From Candidatus Roizmanbacteria bacterium (GTDB lineage: Bacteria; Patescibacteriota; Microgenomatia; UBA1406; GWC2-37-13), in assembly GCA_013334845.1 (NCBI GenBank), contig JAAXWV010000044.1, forward strand, positions 1 through 9,362: a DNA stretch of 9,362 nucleotides, given 5' to 3'. Below the pieces are notes generated by a model. It saw nothing but the letters and a program-made list of their open reading frames with translations. It did not search any database and was not told the origin of the DNA. Both the position numbers and the translations under genes were made by a program. Below, one piece after another: positions 1 to 5,455 of this stretch; position 1 is the first letter of the stretch; every line of letters begins with the position of its first letter.

Positions 1-96
1 TTTCGTATGTTTAGATTGTAATGAAGGTCTAAAGCCCGTATCAGAAGTCATATTCGTAATACCAGCGCCCCATATTTTGAGAAATATATGACTCTG
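1..96. other. window edge, no gene supported
   Basis: I see no supported gene here. One frame is open from the left edge to a TGA at 89-91 on the plus strand, giving about 29 codons with no family I recognise. On the minus strand an ATG at 51-49 opens a frame running off the window, but it has no convincing ribosome binding site or -10 box. Either could be a gene fragment, but neither is supported by more than an open frame. Confidence 0.3.
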
Positions 97-184
97 CCGC
101 GTCAAACGCGGCTCGCTTAAGTCACGTTTGACGTGACTTACAAACGCAGTTCCACCCGTGTTGGTGAAACCGCGTTTGACGCGG
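97..184. repeat. cluster of palindromes sharing a CGTTTGACG core, abutting the tmRNA 3' end
   Basis: Three hairpins share a central core. The first is CCGCGTCAAACGCGG at 97-111, with 6-bp arms and a CAA loop. The second has 10-bp arms TAAGTCACGT (118-127) and ACGTGACTTA (131-140) around a TTG loop. The third is CCGCGTTTGACGCGG at 170-184, the exact reverse complement of the first. A fourth, weaker hairpin (149-156 with 163-170, one mismatch) fills the gap. On the minus strand the block lies immediately 3' of the tmRNA discriminator base, so it is transcribed as the tmRNA trailer unless cut. There is no T-run, only TTT, after the first hairpin in that direction, so it is a poor intrinsic terminator. 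It resembles small intergenic palindromic repeats; a role in 3'-end processing or protection is inference. Confidence 0.7.
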
Positions 185-614
185 TGGAGGTGCCGAGAGT
201 TGAACCCGGGTCCGAAAAGACACTTTTAAATATGTTTAGTCAAGGATAGATTGTGTATTGATTCCATGCTTACCGTTAGAAACAATCAAACATTGATAAG
301 CCGCCGATTAGTGGGTTGTCGGACTCGAGAGGCAAATCGGGATCTCCTCTCAAATCCTATCTCGATTGGTTTTCCCCTACAGAATGAAAATCGAGAAAAT
401 TTCTGTAGAAGGAGCGTAAGGAATTACGCAACGAGTGGAGCATAGCTAAGATTAGCTACGGCCATTCGCCCGGACAACTGACCAAGAAGGCCAGCTGCTG
501 TTTCCTTAATCTCGCTAAATTTGTCTTTAGCAGTTATGGTTTTTCTATTTATCGAATAGATCCGCCCTGACCATTTTTAAACGTGCGAACTTTCCGTCGA
601 ATCCTGTCACCCCC
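185..614 (-). ncRNA. ssrA: transfer-messenger RNA (tmRNA)
   Basis: This RNA rescues stalled ribosomes: it enters the A site with SmpB, donates alanine and adds a degradation tag. The 5' end (614) reads GGGGGTGACAGGATTCGACGG, the family signature. The 3' end has a T arm with GGGTTCAA and an acceptor strand CACCTCC plus A73 at 185. The acceptor pairs 7 bp including G3-U, the alanyl-tRNA synthetase determinant. The long helix joining the tRNA-like and mRNA-like parts is visible, as GGAAAG/CTTTTC and TTTAAA/TTTAAA pairings near both ends. Three pseudoknots follow the tag: stems 377-384/401-408 with 360-367/389-396; 327-332/346-351 with 304-309/335-340; and 268-272/297-301 with 258-263/284-289. 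A possible first pseudoknot region precedes the resume codon (ATGGT/ACCAT). About 430 nt is a little longer than the common 350-400. The terminal CCA is not encoded: the template gives CCG. Confidence 0.96.
424..531 (-). other. tmRNA tag-peptide reading frame (35 codons plus TAA)
   Basis: The resume codon GCT at 531-529 follows ATAACT, the same context as in Bacillus-type tmRNAs (ATAACT then an Ala or Gly codon). The frame starts AKDKFSEIKE and ends SYAPLVA followed by TAA at 426-424. The hydrophobic LVA end is the kind recognised by ClpXP-type proteases. The stop codon lies in a small hairpin, GCGTAA-TTCC-TTACGC, as expected for the helix that holds the tag stop. Thirty-five residues is near the upper end of known tags, where most are about 8-20, and the tag contains an internal Met and a proline next to the degron. 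I checked the frame codon by codon and found no earlier stop. Confidence 0.85.
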
Positions 615-635
615 ATTGGGGAAAATTCCAAATTA

Positions 636-738
636 CGTCATCCTCGACCTGCTCGAGGATCCAATGTATAAATCTACCTTTTTGAAAATAAAAAAGGGAA
701 ATTGCTACGCTGGATTCCCGCGTGCGCGGGAATGACGA
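636..738. repeat. two related hairpin repeat units in inverted orientation between smpB and ssrA
   Basis: Unit A (636-663) begins CGTCAT and ends ATCCA, with an 8-bp hairpin ATCCTCGA/TCGAGGAT at 640-647/653-660. Unit B (711-738) is the same pattern on the other strand: TGGATTCCCGCG and CGCGGGAATGACG form a hairpin of 8-9 bp at 714-722/725-733. Read from either side, both units share the frame CGTCAT, a variable stem and ATCCA. The 47-bp AT-rich interior (664-710) contains TATACA on the minus strand, a weak -10 candidate for ssrA with no -35 that I can defend. The layout resembles a small palindromic or MITE-like element. Hairpins of the type TGGATTCCCGC...GCGGGAATGACG occur between genes in many bacteria (general knowledge). 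Confidence 0.7.
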
Positions 739-768
739 ACAGACACCGGGAAAATGTGGCGGGCAACT

Positions 769-1218
769 TTAAATCTTCACATACTCTTTCGCTTCTCTTT
801 TTTCGTTTATCTTAATATCTCGATTCTTTTCCAGCTTGCGCTTCTCAATATCTTTGCGTCCTTTGGCGAGCGCGATTTCGAGCTTCACCAACGGACCCTT
901 ATTATAGCATGAAACCGGAGCGATTGTCAAATTGGAGCCACCGGACAATTTAACTTGAAGCTTCAACAGCTCTTTTTTATGCAGCAACAGCTTGCGGCGA
1001 CGGCGCGAATCATAGCCTTGATGACGGGAAAAATGATAAATAGGAATATCTGCGTTTACCAGATATGCTCCATCGTCCATGATCTTGACAAAGGCATTCT
1101 CCAGCTTGATCCCTTCTGTTTTCACCGCTTTTGCCTCCGCTCCGGCCAGCACAATACCTGCTTCGTATTTCTCGACCTCCTGGTAGTTACGATGGAACAG
1201 CTTGTTGATAACCTTCAT
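769..1218 (-). CDS. smpB: SsrA-binding protein SmpB
   Basis: SmpB binds the tRNA-like domain of tmRNA and places its C-terminal tail in the empty mRNA channel of stalled ribosomes. The 149-aa product has the family blocks in order: FHRNY and YEAGIVLAGAEAKAVK near the N-terminus (residues 8-33), corresponding to the usual YEAGIVLTGTEVKSLR. They are followed by the YLVNADI strand (52-58), RRRRKLLLHKKEL (72-84), VKLEIALAKGRK (111-122), and a very basic tail (123-149) rich in K, R and E. The length is typical (about 145-160). ssrA follows on the same strand 154 bp downstream, a common pairing. The ATG at 1218 has GAGGG only 2 nt upstream, too close for a normal Shine-Dalgarno, and a TACAAT box ends 7 nt before it. 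This suggests a leaderless message starting at or next to ATG. Confidence 0.97.
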   Translation of the reverse strand: MKVINKLFHRNYQEVEKYEAGIVLAGAEAKAVKTEGIKLENAFVKIMDDGAYLVNADIPIYHFSRHQGYDSRRRRKLLLHKKELLKLQVKLSGGSNLTIAPVSCYNKGPLVKLEIALAKGRKDIEKRKLEKNRDIKINEKREAKEYVKI

Positions 1219-1225
1219 ACCCTCA

Positions 1226-1231
1226 ATTGTA
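1226..1231 (-). promoter_or_regulatory. -10 box of smpB, leaderless type
   Basis: TACAAT on the minus strand, one mismatch from TATAAT, is separated from the smpB ATG by 7 bases. No -35 box at 16-18 bp spacing is recognisable. The expected transcription start is within a base of the ATG. Confidence 0.6.
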
Positions 1232-1254
1232 CTACAGAGAGAGGCTCAATCCAG

Positions 1255-1260
1255 TACAAT
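1255..1260 (+). promoter_or_regulatory. -10 box of the O-antigen-ligase-like gene, leaderless type
   Basis: TACAAT is followed by 6 bases (ACTCTC) and then the ATG at 1267. No -35 match is visible. Together with the smpB box it forms an exact inverted repeat, ATTGTACT (1226-1233) and AGTACAAT (1253-1260), so both divergent promoters lie within 35 bp. Confidence 0.6.
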
Positions 1261-1266
1261 ACTCTC

Positions 1267-2499
1267 ATGGTGTCCAAAATTCTTCGCTATGCAAGTCTTC
1301 TCAACATCATCCTTCTCCTCCTCTGGATCTTTTTTTTACCCACTCAACTAGGTAAATTTTTCTTCTTCGATTTCTCTTCAATTTATGGAGTAAGAGTTGA
1401 TTACCTCGCGCCCGCATTCTATGCTACCGATATTATCTCCCTCTTTCTTCTCCTATTCAACTTTAAAGCAGTATCCACCTTTATTAAAAATAAATACGTT
1501 TTGATCTTTCTCGCATTACTCATTCCTTCAGTCGCGTTTTCTACCGTTCCCCAACTAGGAATATATCGGATTGTTAAAATCGTCGAGGTGCTCGGCATTT
1601 TTGCCGTTTTTCGAAGTTTCGTTATTCCACCGTTTTACCTTCTCGCCACTCTCACTGCTTCGGCATTCGTGCAAGCCATCCTTGCTGCCTGGCAGTTTGC
1701 TACCCACCACTCAGTACAAGGTATATTCTACTGGCTGGGTGAGCGCTATCTCACTCAATCATTGCCAGATATTGCGAAAGCATCTCTCCAGGGAGTCGAA
1801 TTTCTGCGAGCCTATGGTACCTTCTCGCACCCGAACTCTATGGCCGGATTCTACCTGCTTCTTTACATGTTTGCTCTCACTTATACACCGTTCGGTAAGT
1901 TTTTCCGTCTTAAGGCACTTTTTCTCGGACTCTCTATAGCCCTCATCTTCCTCTCATTTTCCAAAACCGCCATGTTTTTACTCGTATTGGGGAATGTATA
2001 TTACATAGCGACAAGCAAACAAGCTGTAAGATGTCTCCCTTGCCGGATTGCGCGACCAATTGTCTTCCTGGCTTTGGGATCGCTCATATTTTTAGCCCAA
2101 GGAGACGCTCTATCTTTAACAAAACGCCTCAATCTCTTCTCCGAATCCGGTATTCTTTTACAGGAACATTCGCTTTTTGGCGTGGGTCTCAACCAGTTTA
2201 TTGTTGCTGCCTCCCGATTTCCCACCACCTACTCGTCTTTCTTCGCCCAGCCCGTCCATAACATTTTCGCTTTGTTTCTTACCGAATGTGGAGTAGTTGT
2301 GAGCACTTTTCTCGTTGGCCTGATCTGGATAAAAAGAAAGCGTATCCCCTGGAGCGAGTCGCTCTGCTATATCATTACAATAGTTGTTTTGACAGGGATG
2401 GTTGACCATTATTGGTTGACTCTTCAGCAAAACCTTCTACTAGTGCCCTTTATTCTCGCCCTCCTATCGCCTCAATCCTTGAAAAGAAGGAAGGGATAA
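1267..2499 (+). CDS. O-antigen ligase/polymerase-like polytopic membrane protein
   Basis: The 410-aa product has roughly ten hydrophobic segments and family-like motifs of the WaaL/Wzy_C (O-antigen ligase) superfamily, which transfers or polymerises lipid-linked glycans at the outer face of the inner membrane. Visible motifs are R181 with YGTFSHPNSMAGF (183-195), GVGLNQF (305-311), and HNIFALFLTECG (331-342), whose His matches the conserved HN of ligases. DHYWLTLQQN (380-389) resembles the DHY-W-TLQQ block of many bacterial members. An open frame extends upstream to 955 but runs antisense through smpB; the ATG at 1267 is preferred because the TACAAT box ends 6 bases before it and hydrophobic sequence begins right after. 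No other polysaccharide genes are next to it, so the substrate (cell-surface glycan or S-layer glycoprotein) cannot be named. The next gene downstream on this strand is tRNA-Gln. Confidence 0.82.
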   Translation: MVSKILRYASLLNIILLLLWIFFLPTQLGKFFFFDFSSIYGVRVDYLAPAFYATDIISLFLLLFNFKAVSTFIKNKYVLIFLALLIPSVAFSTVPQLGIYRIVKIVEVLGIFAVFRSFVIPPFYLLATLTASAFVQAILAAWQFATHHSVQGIFYWLGERYLTQSLPDIAKASLQGVEFLRAYGTFSHPNSMAGFYLLLYMFALTYTPFGKFFRLKALFLGLSIALIFLSFSKTAMFLLVLGNVYYIATSKQAVRCLPCRIARPIVFLALGSLIFLAQGDALSLTKRLNLFSESGILLQEHSLFGVGLNQFIVAASRFPTTYSSFFAQPVHNIFALFLTECGVVVSTFLVGLIWIKRKRIPWSESLCYIITIVVLTGMVDHYWLTLQQNLLLVPFILALLSPQSLKRRKG

Positions 2500-2507
2500 A
2501 CTATAAT
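2479..2507 (+). promoter_or_regulatory. sigma70-type promoter for tRNA-Gln
   Basis: TTGAAA (2479-2484), a 17-bp spacer and a perfect TATAAT (2502-2507) lie across the 3' end and stop codon of the ligase-like gene. Transcription would start near 2514 and give a leader of about 75 nt before the tRNA. This is the only promoter in the window with both boxes clearly present. Confidence 0.7.
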
Positions 2508-2532
2508 AAACAAACGCTTAAGTGACATGCTA

Positions 2533-2586
2533 GGAATTTTAAATTAAAAATTCCCACATCTGGATAGATTTCCTCGTGGGAAATTT
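2533..2586 (+). promoter_or_regulatory. two mutually exclusive hairpins in the tRNA-Gln leader
   Basis: Hairpin 1 pairs GGAATTTT (2533-2540) with AAAATTCC (2547-2554). Hairpin 2 pairs AAATTCCCAC (2548-2557) with GTGGGAAATTT (2576-2586), with one bulged A. They share 2548-2554 and so cannot form together. Hairpin 2 ends 2 nt before the tRNA. No U-tract follows either stem, so this is not a standard attenuator. A role in 5' processing, or as a remnant transcription stop of the upstream gene, is equally possible. Confidence 0.45.
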
Positions 2587-2588
2587 CA

Positions 2589-2662
2589 TGCCCGGTCGTC
2601 TAATGGTAGGACAACAGACTCTGAATCTGTTTATCGGGGTTCAAATCCCTGCTGGGCAGCCA
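2589..2662 (+). tRNA. tRNA-Gln, anticodon CTG
   Basis: This is a complete cloverleaf. The acceptor stem TGCCCGG pairs with CTGGGCA, with U1-A72 and one G-U, the weak first pair typical of glutamine tRNAs. The D loop contains GTCTAATGGTAGGAC. The anticodon stem ACAGA/TCTGT holds loop CTCTGAA, so the anticodon is CTG, reading CAG. The T arm is CGGGG-TTCAAAT-CCCTG. The discriminator is G73 and CCA is encoded (2660-2662). No terminator hairpin follows before the convergent gene ends 10 bp later, so readthrough would run antisense into it. Confidence 0.96.
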
Positions 2663-2671
2663 ATTAAAGAA

Positions 2672-3313
2672 CTATCCTAGTCTCCCTCCACAGGAGGCAG
2701 AACCGAGCCAGGTGTGAGGATTACCCTCCCAACACCAGCCCAGGTTGGGGTGCTTCTGACCATTTATCCAGATGGCAGGAACCCGTTTATCACCAGGATG
2801 TCGCGACGCAAGCAGTGAAAAACAGTTATTTTTTATTAAAAATTCAGGATAGTGAGTTACAATTGCCACCCCTTCTTCGATGGTCAGAGGCGACCGATCC
2901 TGTGCCCGGATTCGCTTCATTGCCTCCGAGGGCGCAAGATTGAGTGTCTCTTTTCCCCGATCTATATCCAACAATAGATACACTCCCCGTTCAGGAATAC
3001 TCTCTTCTTGAATAACCTGAAAATCCTTCGATTGGTGAGGATCTAGTTTGGTAATTCCCTGTTGTCCCTCTTTCTCCACCAGAGACATCGTTTTTTCAAC
3101 GATAATAAGCTCGCTTTTGACCACGAGAACAAAGGGCAAATATCCCTTTTCTATATCTACCGTCGGGTTAGACAGATTTTCAATTACCGCCCCAAATGGC
3201 TTAACGAGTCGAGAAAACTCCTCTTCCGTTTTTCGACAGAGCTTCGGATAACCTTTTTGCAACAAATTTCCCACCTGTTTTTCAAACTCCTCAATATGTT
3301 TTTTGTTCTCCAT
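2672..3313 (-). CDS. uncharacterised protein resembling the DUF5701 family
   Basis: This is a 213-aa soluble protein with no signal peptide or membrane segment. The N-terminal third is charged and helical (EEFEKQVGNLLQKGYPKL, 8-25). The middle reads as alternating strands (GYLPFVLVVKSELIIVEK, 57-74; ERGVYLLLDIDRGKET, 108-123). TIEEGVAIVTHYPEFL lies at 144-159. The C-terminal block is the most distinctive: RVPAIWINGQKHPNLGWCW (177-195), then GNPHTWLGSASCGGR (197-211). That ending matches my memory of DUF5701 proteins, known largely from actinobacteria and of unknown function; a profile search is needed to confirm it. C194, H200 and C208 lie close together in this block and could be functional, but no enzymatic motif is recognised. 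The ATG at 3313 is supported by an extended -10 (TGCTACAAT) ending 6 bases upstream. htpX is divergent, sharing a 73-bp intergenic region. Confidence 0.75.
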   Translation of the reverse strand: MENKKHIEEFEKQVGNLLQKGYPKLCRKTEEEFSRLVKPFGAVIENLSNPTVDIEKGYLPFVLVVKSELIIVEKTMSLVEKEGQQGITKLDPHQSKDFQVIQEESIPERGVYLLLDIDRGKETLNLAPSEAMKRIRAQDRSPLTIEEGVAIVTHYPEFLIKNNCFSLLASRHPGDKRVPAIWINGQKHPNLGWCWEGNPHTWLGSASCGGRLG

Positions 3314-3319
3314 ACCCTT

Positions 3320-3325
3320 ATTGTA
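3320..3325 (-). promoter_or_regulatory. extended -10 box of the DUF5701-like gene, leaderless type
   Basis: TACAAT, preceded by TGC (extended -10), ends exactly 6 bases (AAGGGT) before the ATG at 3313. No -35 is seen. The predicted start of transcription is the A of the ATG. Confidence 0.6.
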
Positions 3326-3374
3326 GCACCCCGAATAGAGCCAGGCGATGCTTTTAATGTGGTCTCATTCGTGG

Positions 3375-3380
3375 TATCAT
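3375..3380 (+). promoter_or_regulatory. extended -10 box of htpX, leaderless type
   Basis: TATCAT, preceded by TGG, is followed by 6 bases (AGAGAT) and the ATG at 3387. There is no -35 at the usual distance. This box also decides the htpX start over the in-frame ATG at 3348. Confidence 0.55.
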
Positions 3381-3386
3381 AGAGAT

Positions 3387-4226
3387 ATGGGCAACATACT
3401 AAAAACCTTCGCGTTATTAGGAATGCTTGGTGTCATTCTAATCGTTCTCGGCGGGCTTATCGGAGGGCGAGCAGGAATAATTACAGCCTTTATCTTCTCC
3501 CTTCTAATGAACGGAGGGATGTATTTTTTCTCAGACAAACTAGCTCTATCTATGAGCGGAGCAAAGCCTATGGATAAAAAGGAACATCCGGATATTTATA
3601 CAATGGTGGACGAGCTTGCTCAAAAAATAAAAATCCCGATGCCGGCCCTCTATATCACCCCTGAAGTACAGGCAAATGCTTTTGCCACCGGAAGAGGACC
3701 GGGACATGCCTCAGTTGCCGTCACGCAGGGAATCCTGCAAGCTCTCTCTCCTGATGAGCTGCGAGCGGTGCTTGCACACGAACTTGCCCATGTTAAAAAC
3801 CGGGATATCCTGATTGCAACTATTGCGGCCGTTTTTGCCAGCGCCATATCGTTCCTCTCCAATATGGCTTTATTCGGCGGATTCAGTCACAGTGACAACG
3901 AAGACAACCAGGGAGCTGGAGCTTTGGGACTCGTGGCCGCTATTCTTGTACCAATCGCCGCCTCACTGGTCCAGATGGCGATATCACGAGAGCGGGAGTT
4001 TGGAGCAGATGCGACCGGCGCCCGGACTATTGGGAGTGGCGAACCGCTAGCCAAAGCGCTGGTAGCAATCCACCGCTCAGCACAAACGGCACCCATGGCA
4101 GCCAATCCGGCCACGGCATCGCTCTACATCGGCGACCCCATGGGCGGTCTCGGAGGACGCCTGATGGAACTCTTCTCCACTCATCCTCCCGTGGAAGAAC
4201 GGATCAAGAGACTGAAAACAATATAA
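3387..4226 (+). CDS. htpX: HtpX-type membrane zinc metalloprotease (M48)
   Basis: HtpX is an inner-membrane protease with its active site on the cytoplasmic side that degrades damaged membrane proteins. The 279-aa product starts with two membrane segments (about 7-25 and 29-48). It then has the M48 catalytic domain, with ANAFATGRGPGHASVAVTQG (97-116), the zinc motif HELAH (131-135), a third membrane-associated segment (about 142-165), a fourth (about 178-198) and the third zinc ligand E204 in REREFGAD. It ends with STHPPVEERIKRL (264-276), the usual C-terminal M48B signature. All catalytic residues are present and the length is typical (about 280-300). The ATG at 3387 is chosen because it gives the conserved N-terminal membrane helix and lies 6 bases after a -10 box. 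The gene stands alone and converges with the exporter operon, with only 16 bp between stop codons and no terminator hairpin seen. Confidence 0.95.
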   Translation: MGNILKTFALLGMLGVILIVLGGLIGGRAGIITAFIFSLLMNGGMYFFSDKLALSMSGAKPMDKKEHPDIYTMVDELAQKIKIPMPALYITPEVQANAFATGRGPGHASVAVTQGILQALSPDELRAVLAHELAHVKNRDILIATIAAVFASAISFLSNMALFGGFSHSDNEDNQGAGALGLVAAILVPIAASLVQMAISREREFGADATGARTIGSGEPLAKALVAIHRSAQTAPMAANPATASLYIGDPMGGLGGRLMELFSTHPPVEERIKRLKTI

Positions 4227-4242
4227 TTTCTTGATGTAGTCA

Positions 4243-5454
4243 TTACTGGTACTGAAGCGCTTCAATAGGGGAAAGAGATGCCGCACGACGCGCAGGATAC
4301 CAGCCGAATATCACCCCCACCGCCGTTGACACCCCCACCGCAACAACTATTGCCGGGATACTTACAATAAACGGTATTTTCGCCACGAGCGACACCAGAT
4401 AGGCACACCCGATCCCGAGCGTGATACCCATAATACCGCCGATCATTGTCATAACCATTGACTCAAAGACAAACTGGGTAAGTATGTCGGAATCCTTGGC
4501 CCCTATGGCTTTGAGCAGGCCGATCTCCTTCGTGCGTTCAGTCACCGAAACAAGCATGATATTCATCACGCCCACTCCCCCGACAACAAGAGAGATCCCC
4601 GATATTGCGGCAACCATTACTGTCAGAAGAGAGGTGATGGTCTGCGTAGTAGTCAGGATGTCTTGTGCACTCTGAATCTGAAAATCATTTTCAACTCCTT
4701 CTTGCAAAGAATGCTGATCGCGCAATAGTGCTTCAACATCCGTGATCGTCTGATTGAGTCCATTTTGGTCATGAACACTCACATCAATTTCCATCAATGA
4801 GTCGTTCCCGGTCAGATTCTGGGAAGCGACCGAGATGGGGATAAACAACGCATTATTGAGAAATCCCCCGGCGAGTACACTCGACGAGCTCACCACACCG
4901 GTAACCCGATACGTCTTGTTGTCGATCGTCAACGTCTCATCAAGCGGAGAGGAATTCTTACCGAAAAATTTTTCAGCGGCATCGATGCCCATCACGACGA
5001 CTGATTCTGCGGACGTTTCCTGTTCTTCCGTGAGAAATTCCCCCTCTTTTATATCCGGGCGCAAGACACTGGCTATCTCGGCGGTAGTACCATATACGAG
5101 TAGCTCCTCTTCTTCGCCGTTGGCGGCAGCGGGAACAGAAGAAAGGGCAATGGGAGCGACATCCTTAATATTAGTGATAGAAGTGTCGTTACGGATCGCG
5201 TTGTAGTCGTCCATAGTGAGTGATTGCGCCCCCGCCAGGGTACTAATCTGACTCTTCCCCGGATTTATCTGGAAATAGTCGGTGCCAAACGACGCCAGCT
5301 CATTGGTGATAAAGGCAACTGCTCCCTGCCCTATTGAATAGATGAGAATCACCGAGGTTATCCCTATCACAATACCCACCATCGTCAGTGAGGTACGCAA
5401 CTTGTTTGCCTTTAACGCTTGCAGGGCTGATTTTACGATTTCAAAATACTCCAT
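4243..5454 (-). CDS. ABC transporter permease, MacB/FtsX type
   Basis: This is the membrane subunit of a MacAB-like mechanotransmission ABC system. The 403-aa product has the MacB layout: N-terminal amphipathic stretch EIVKSALQALKANKLRTSLTM, TM1 at about 22-43 (GIVIGITSVILIYSIG), a large extracytoplasmic domain (about 45-270, MacB_PCD-like), then three membrane helices (about 277-302, 330-358, 364-386). Between TM2 and TM3 is the conserved cytoplasmic coupling segment GVMNIMLVSVTERTKEIG (295-312) followed by LLKAIGA. It ends PARRAASLSPIEALQY, the standard family C-terminus. Length is typical for permeases encoded apart from their ATPase. It is the last gene of the three-gene operon; its ATG follows the ATPase TAA after one base, favouring translational coupling. 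The substrate cannot be inferred from sequence. Confidence 0.95.
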   Translation of the reverse strand: MEYFEIVKSALQALKANKLRTSLTMVGIVIGITSVILIYSIGQGAVAFITNELASFGTDYFQINPGKSQISTLAGAQSLTMDDYNAIRNDTSITNIKDVAPIALSSVPAAANGEEEELLVYGTTAEIASVLRPDIKEGEFLTEEQETSAESVVVMGIDAAEKFFGKNSSPLDETLTIDNKTYRVTGVVSSSSVLAGGFLNNALFIPISVASQNLTGNDSLMEIDVSVHDQNGLNQTITDVEALLRDQHSLQEGVENDFQIQSAQDILTTTQTITSLLTVMVAAISGISLVVGGVGVMNIMLVSVTERTKEIGLLKAIGAKDSDILTQFVFESMVMTMIGGIMGITLGIGCAYLVSLVAKIPFIVSIPAIVVAVGVSTAVGVIFGWYPARRAASLSPIEALQYQ

Positions 5455-5455
5455 A

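Noticed and set aside
97..184. CRISPR-like array
   Set aside because: The repeats are self-complementary, in both orientations, with unequal spacing and no uniform spacers or cas genes.
251..445. 64-codon plus-strand open frame
   Set aside because: It lies wholly antisense to the tmRNA, crossing its pseudoknots and tag; the RNA structure explains the sequence.
955..1266. N-terminal extension of the ligase-like protein to an ATG at 955
   Set aside because: The added 104 codons are antisense to smpB and contain no family motif; the ATG at 1267 has a -10 box at the right place.
2158..2430. 90-codon minus-strand open frame
   Set aside because: It is antisense to the ligase-like gene, has no recognisable domain, and lacks a start signal like the ones seen at real genes.
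2508..2588. T-box riboswitch before tRNA-Gln
   Set aside because: There is no T-box sequence, specifier loop or terminator, and T-boxes control synthetase and amino acid genes, not tRNA genes.
3348..3386. Earlier in-frame ATG for htpX
   Set aside because: It would add 13 residues including W, H and R that do not fit the HtpX N-terminus, and the extended -10 box lies within it.
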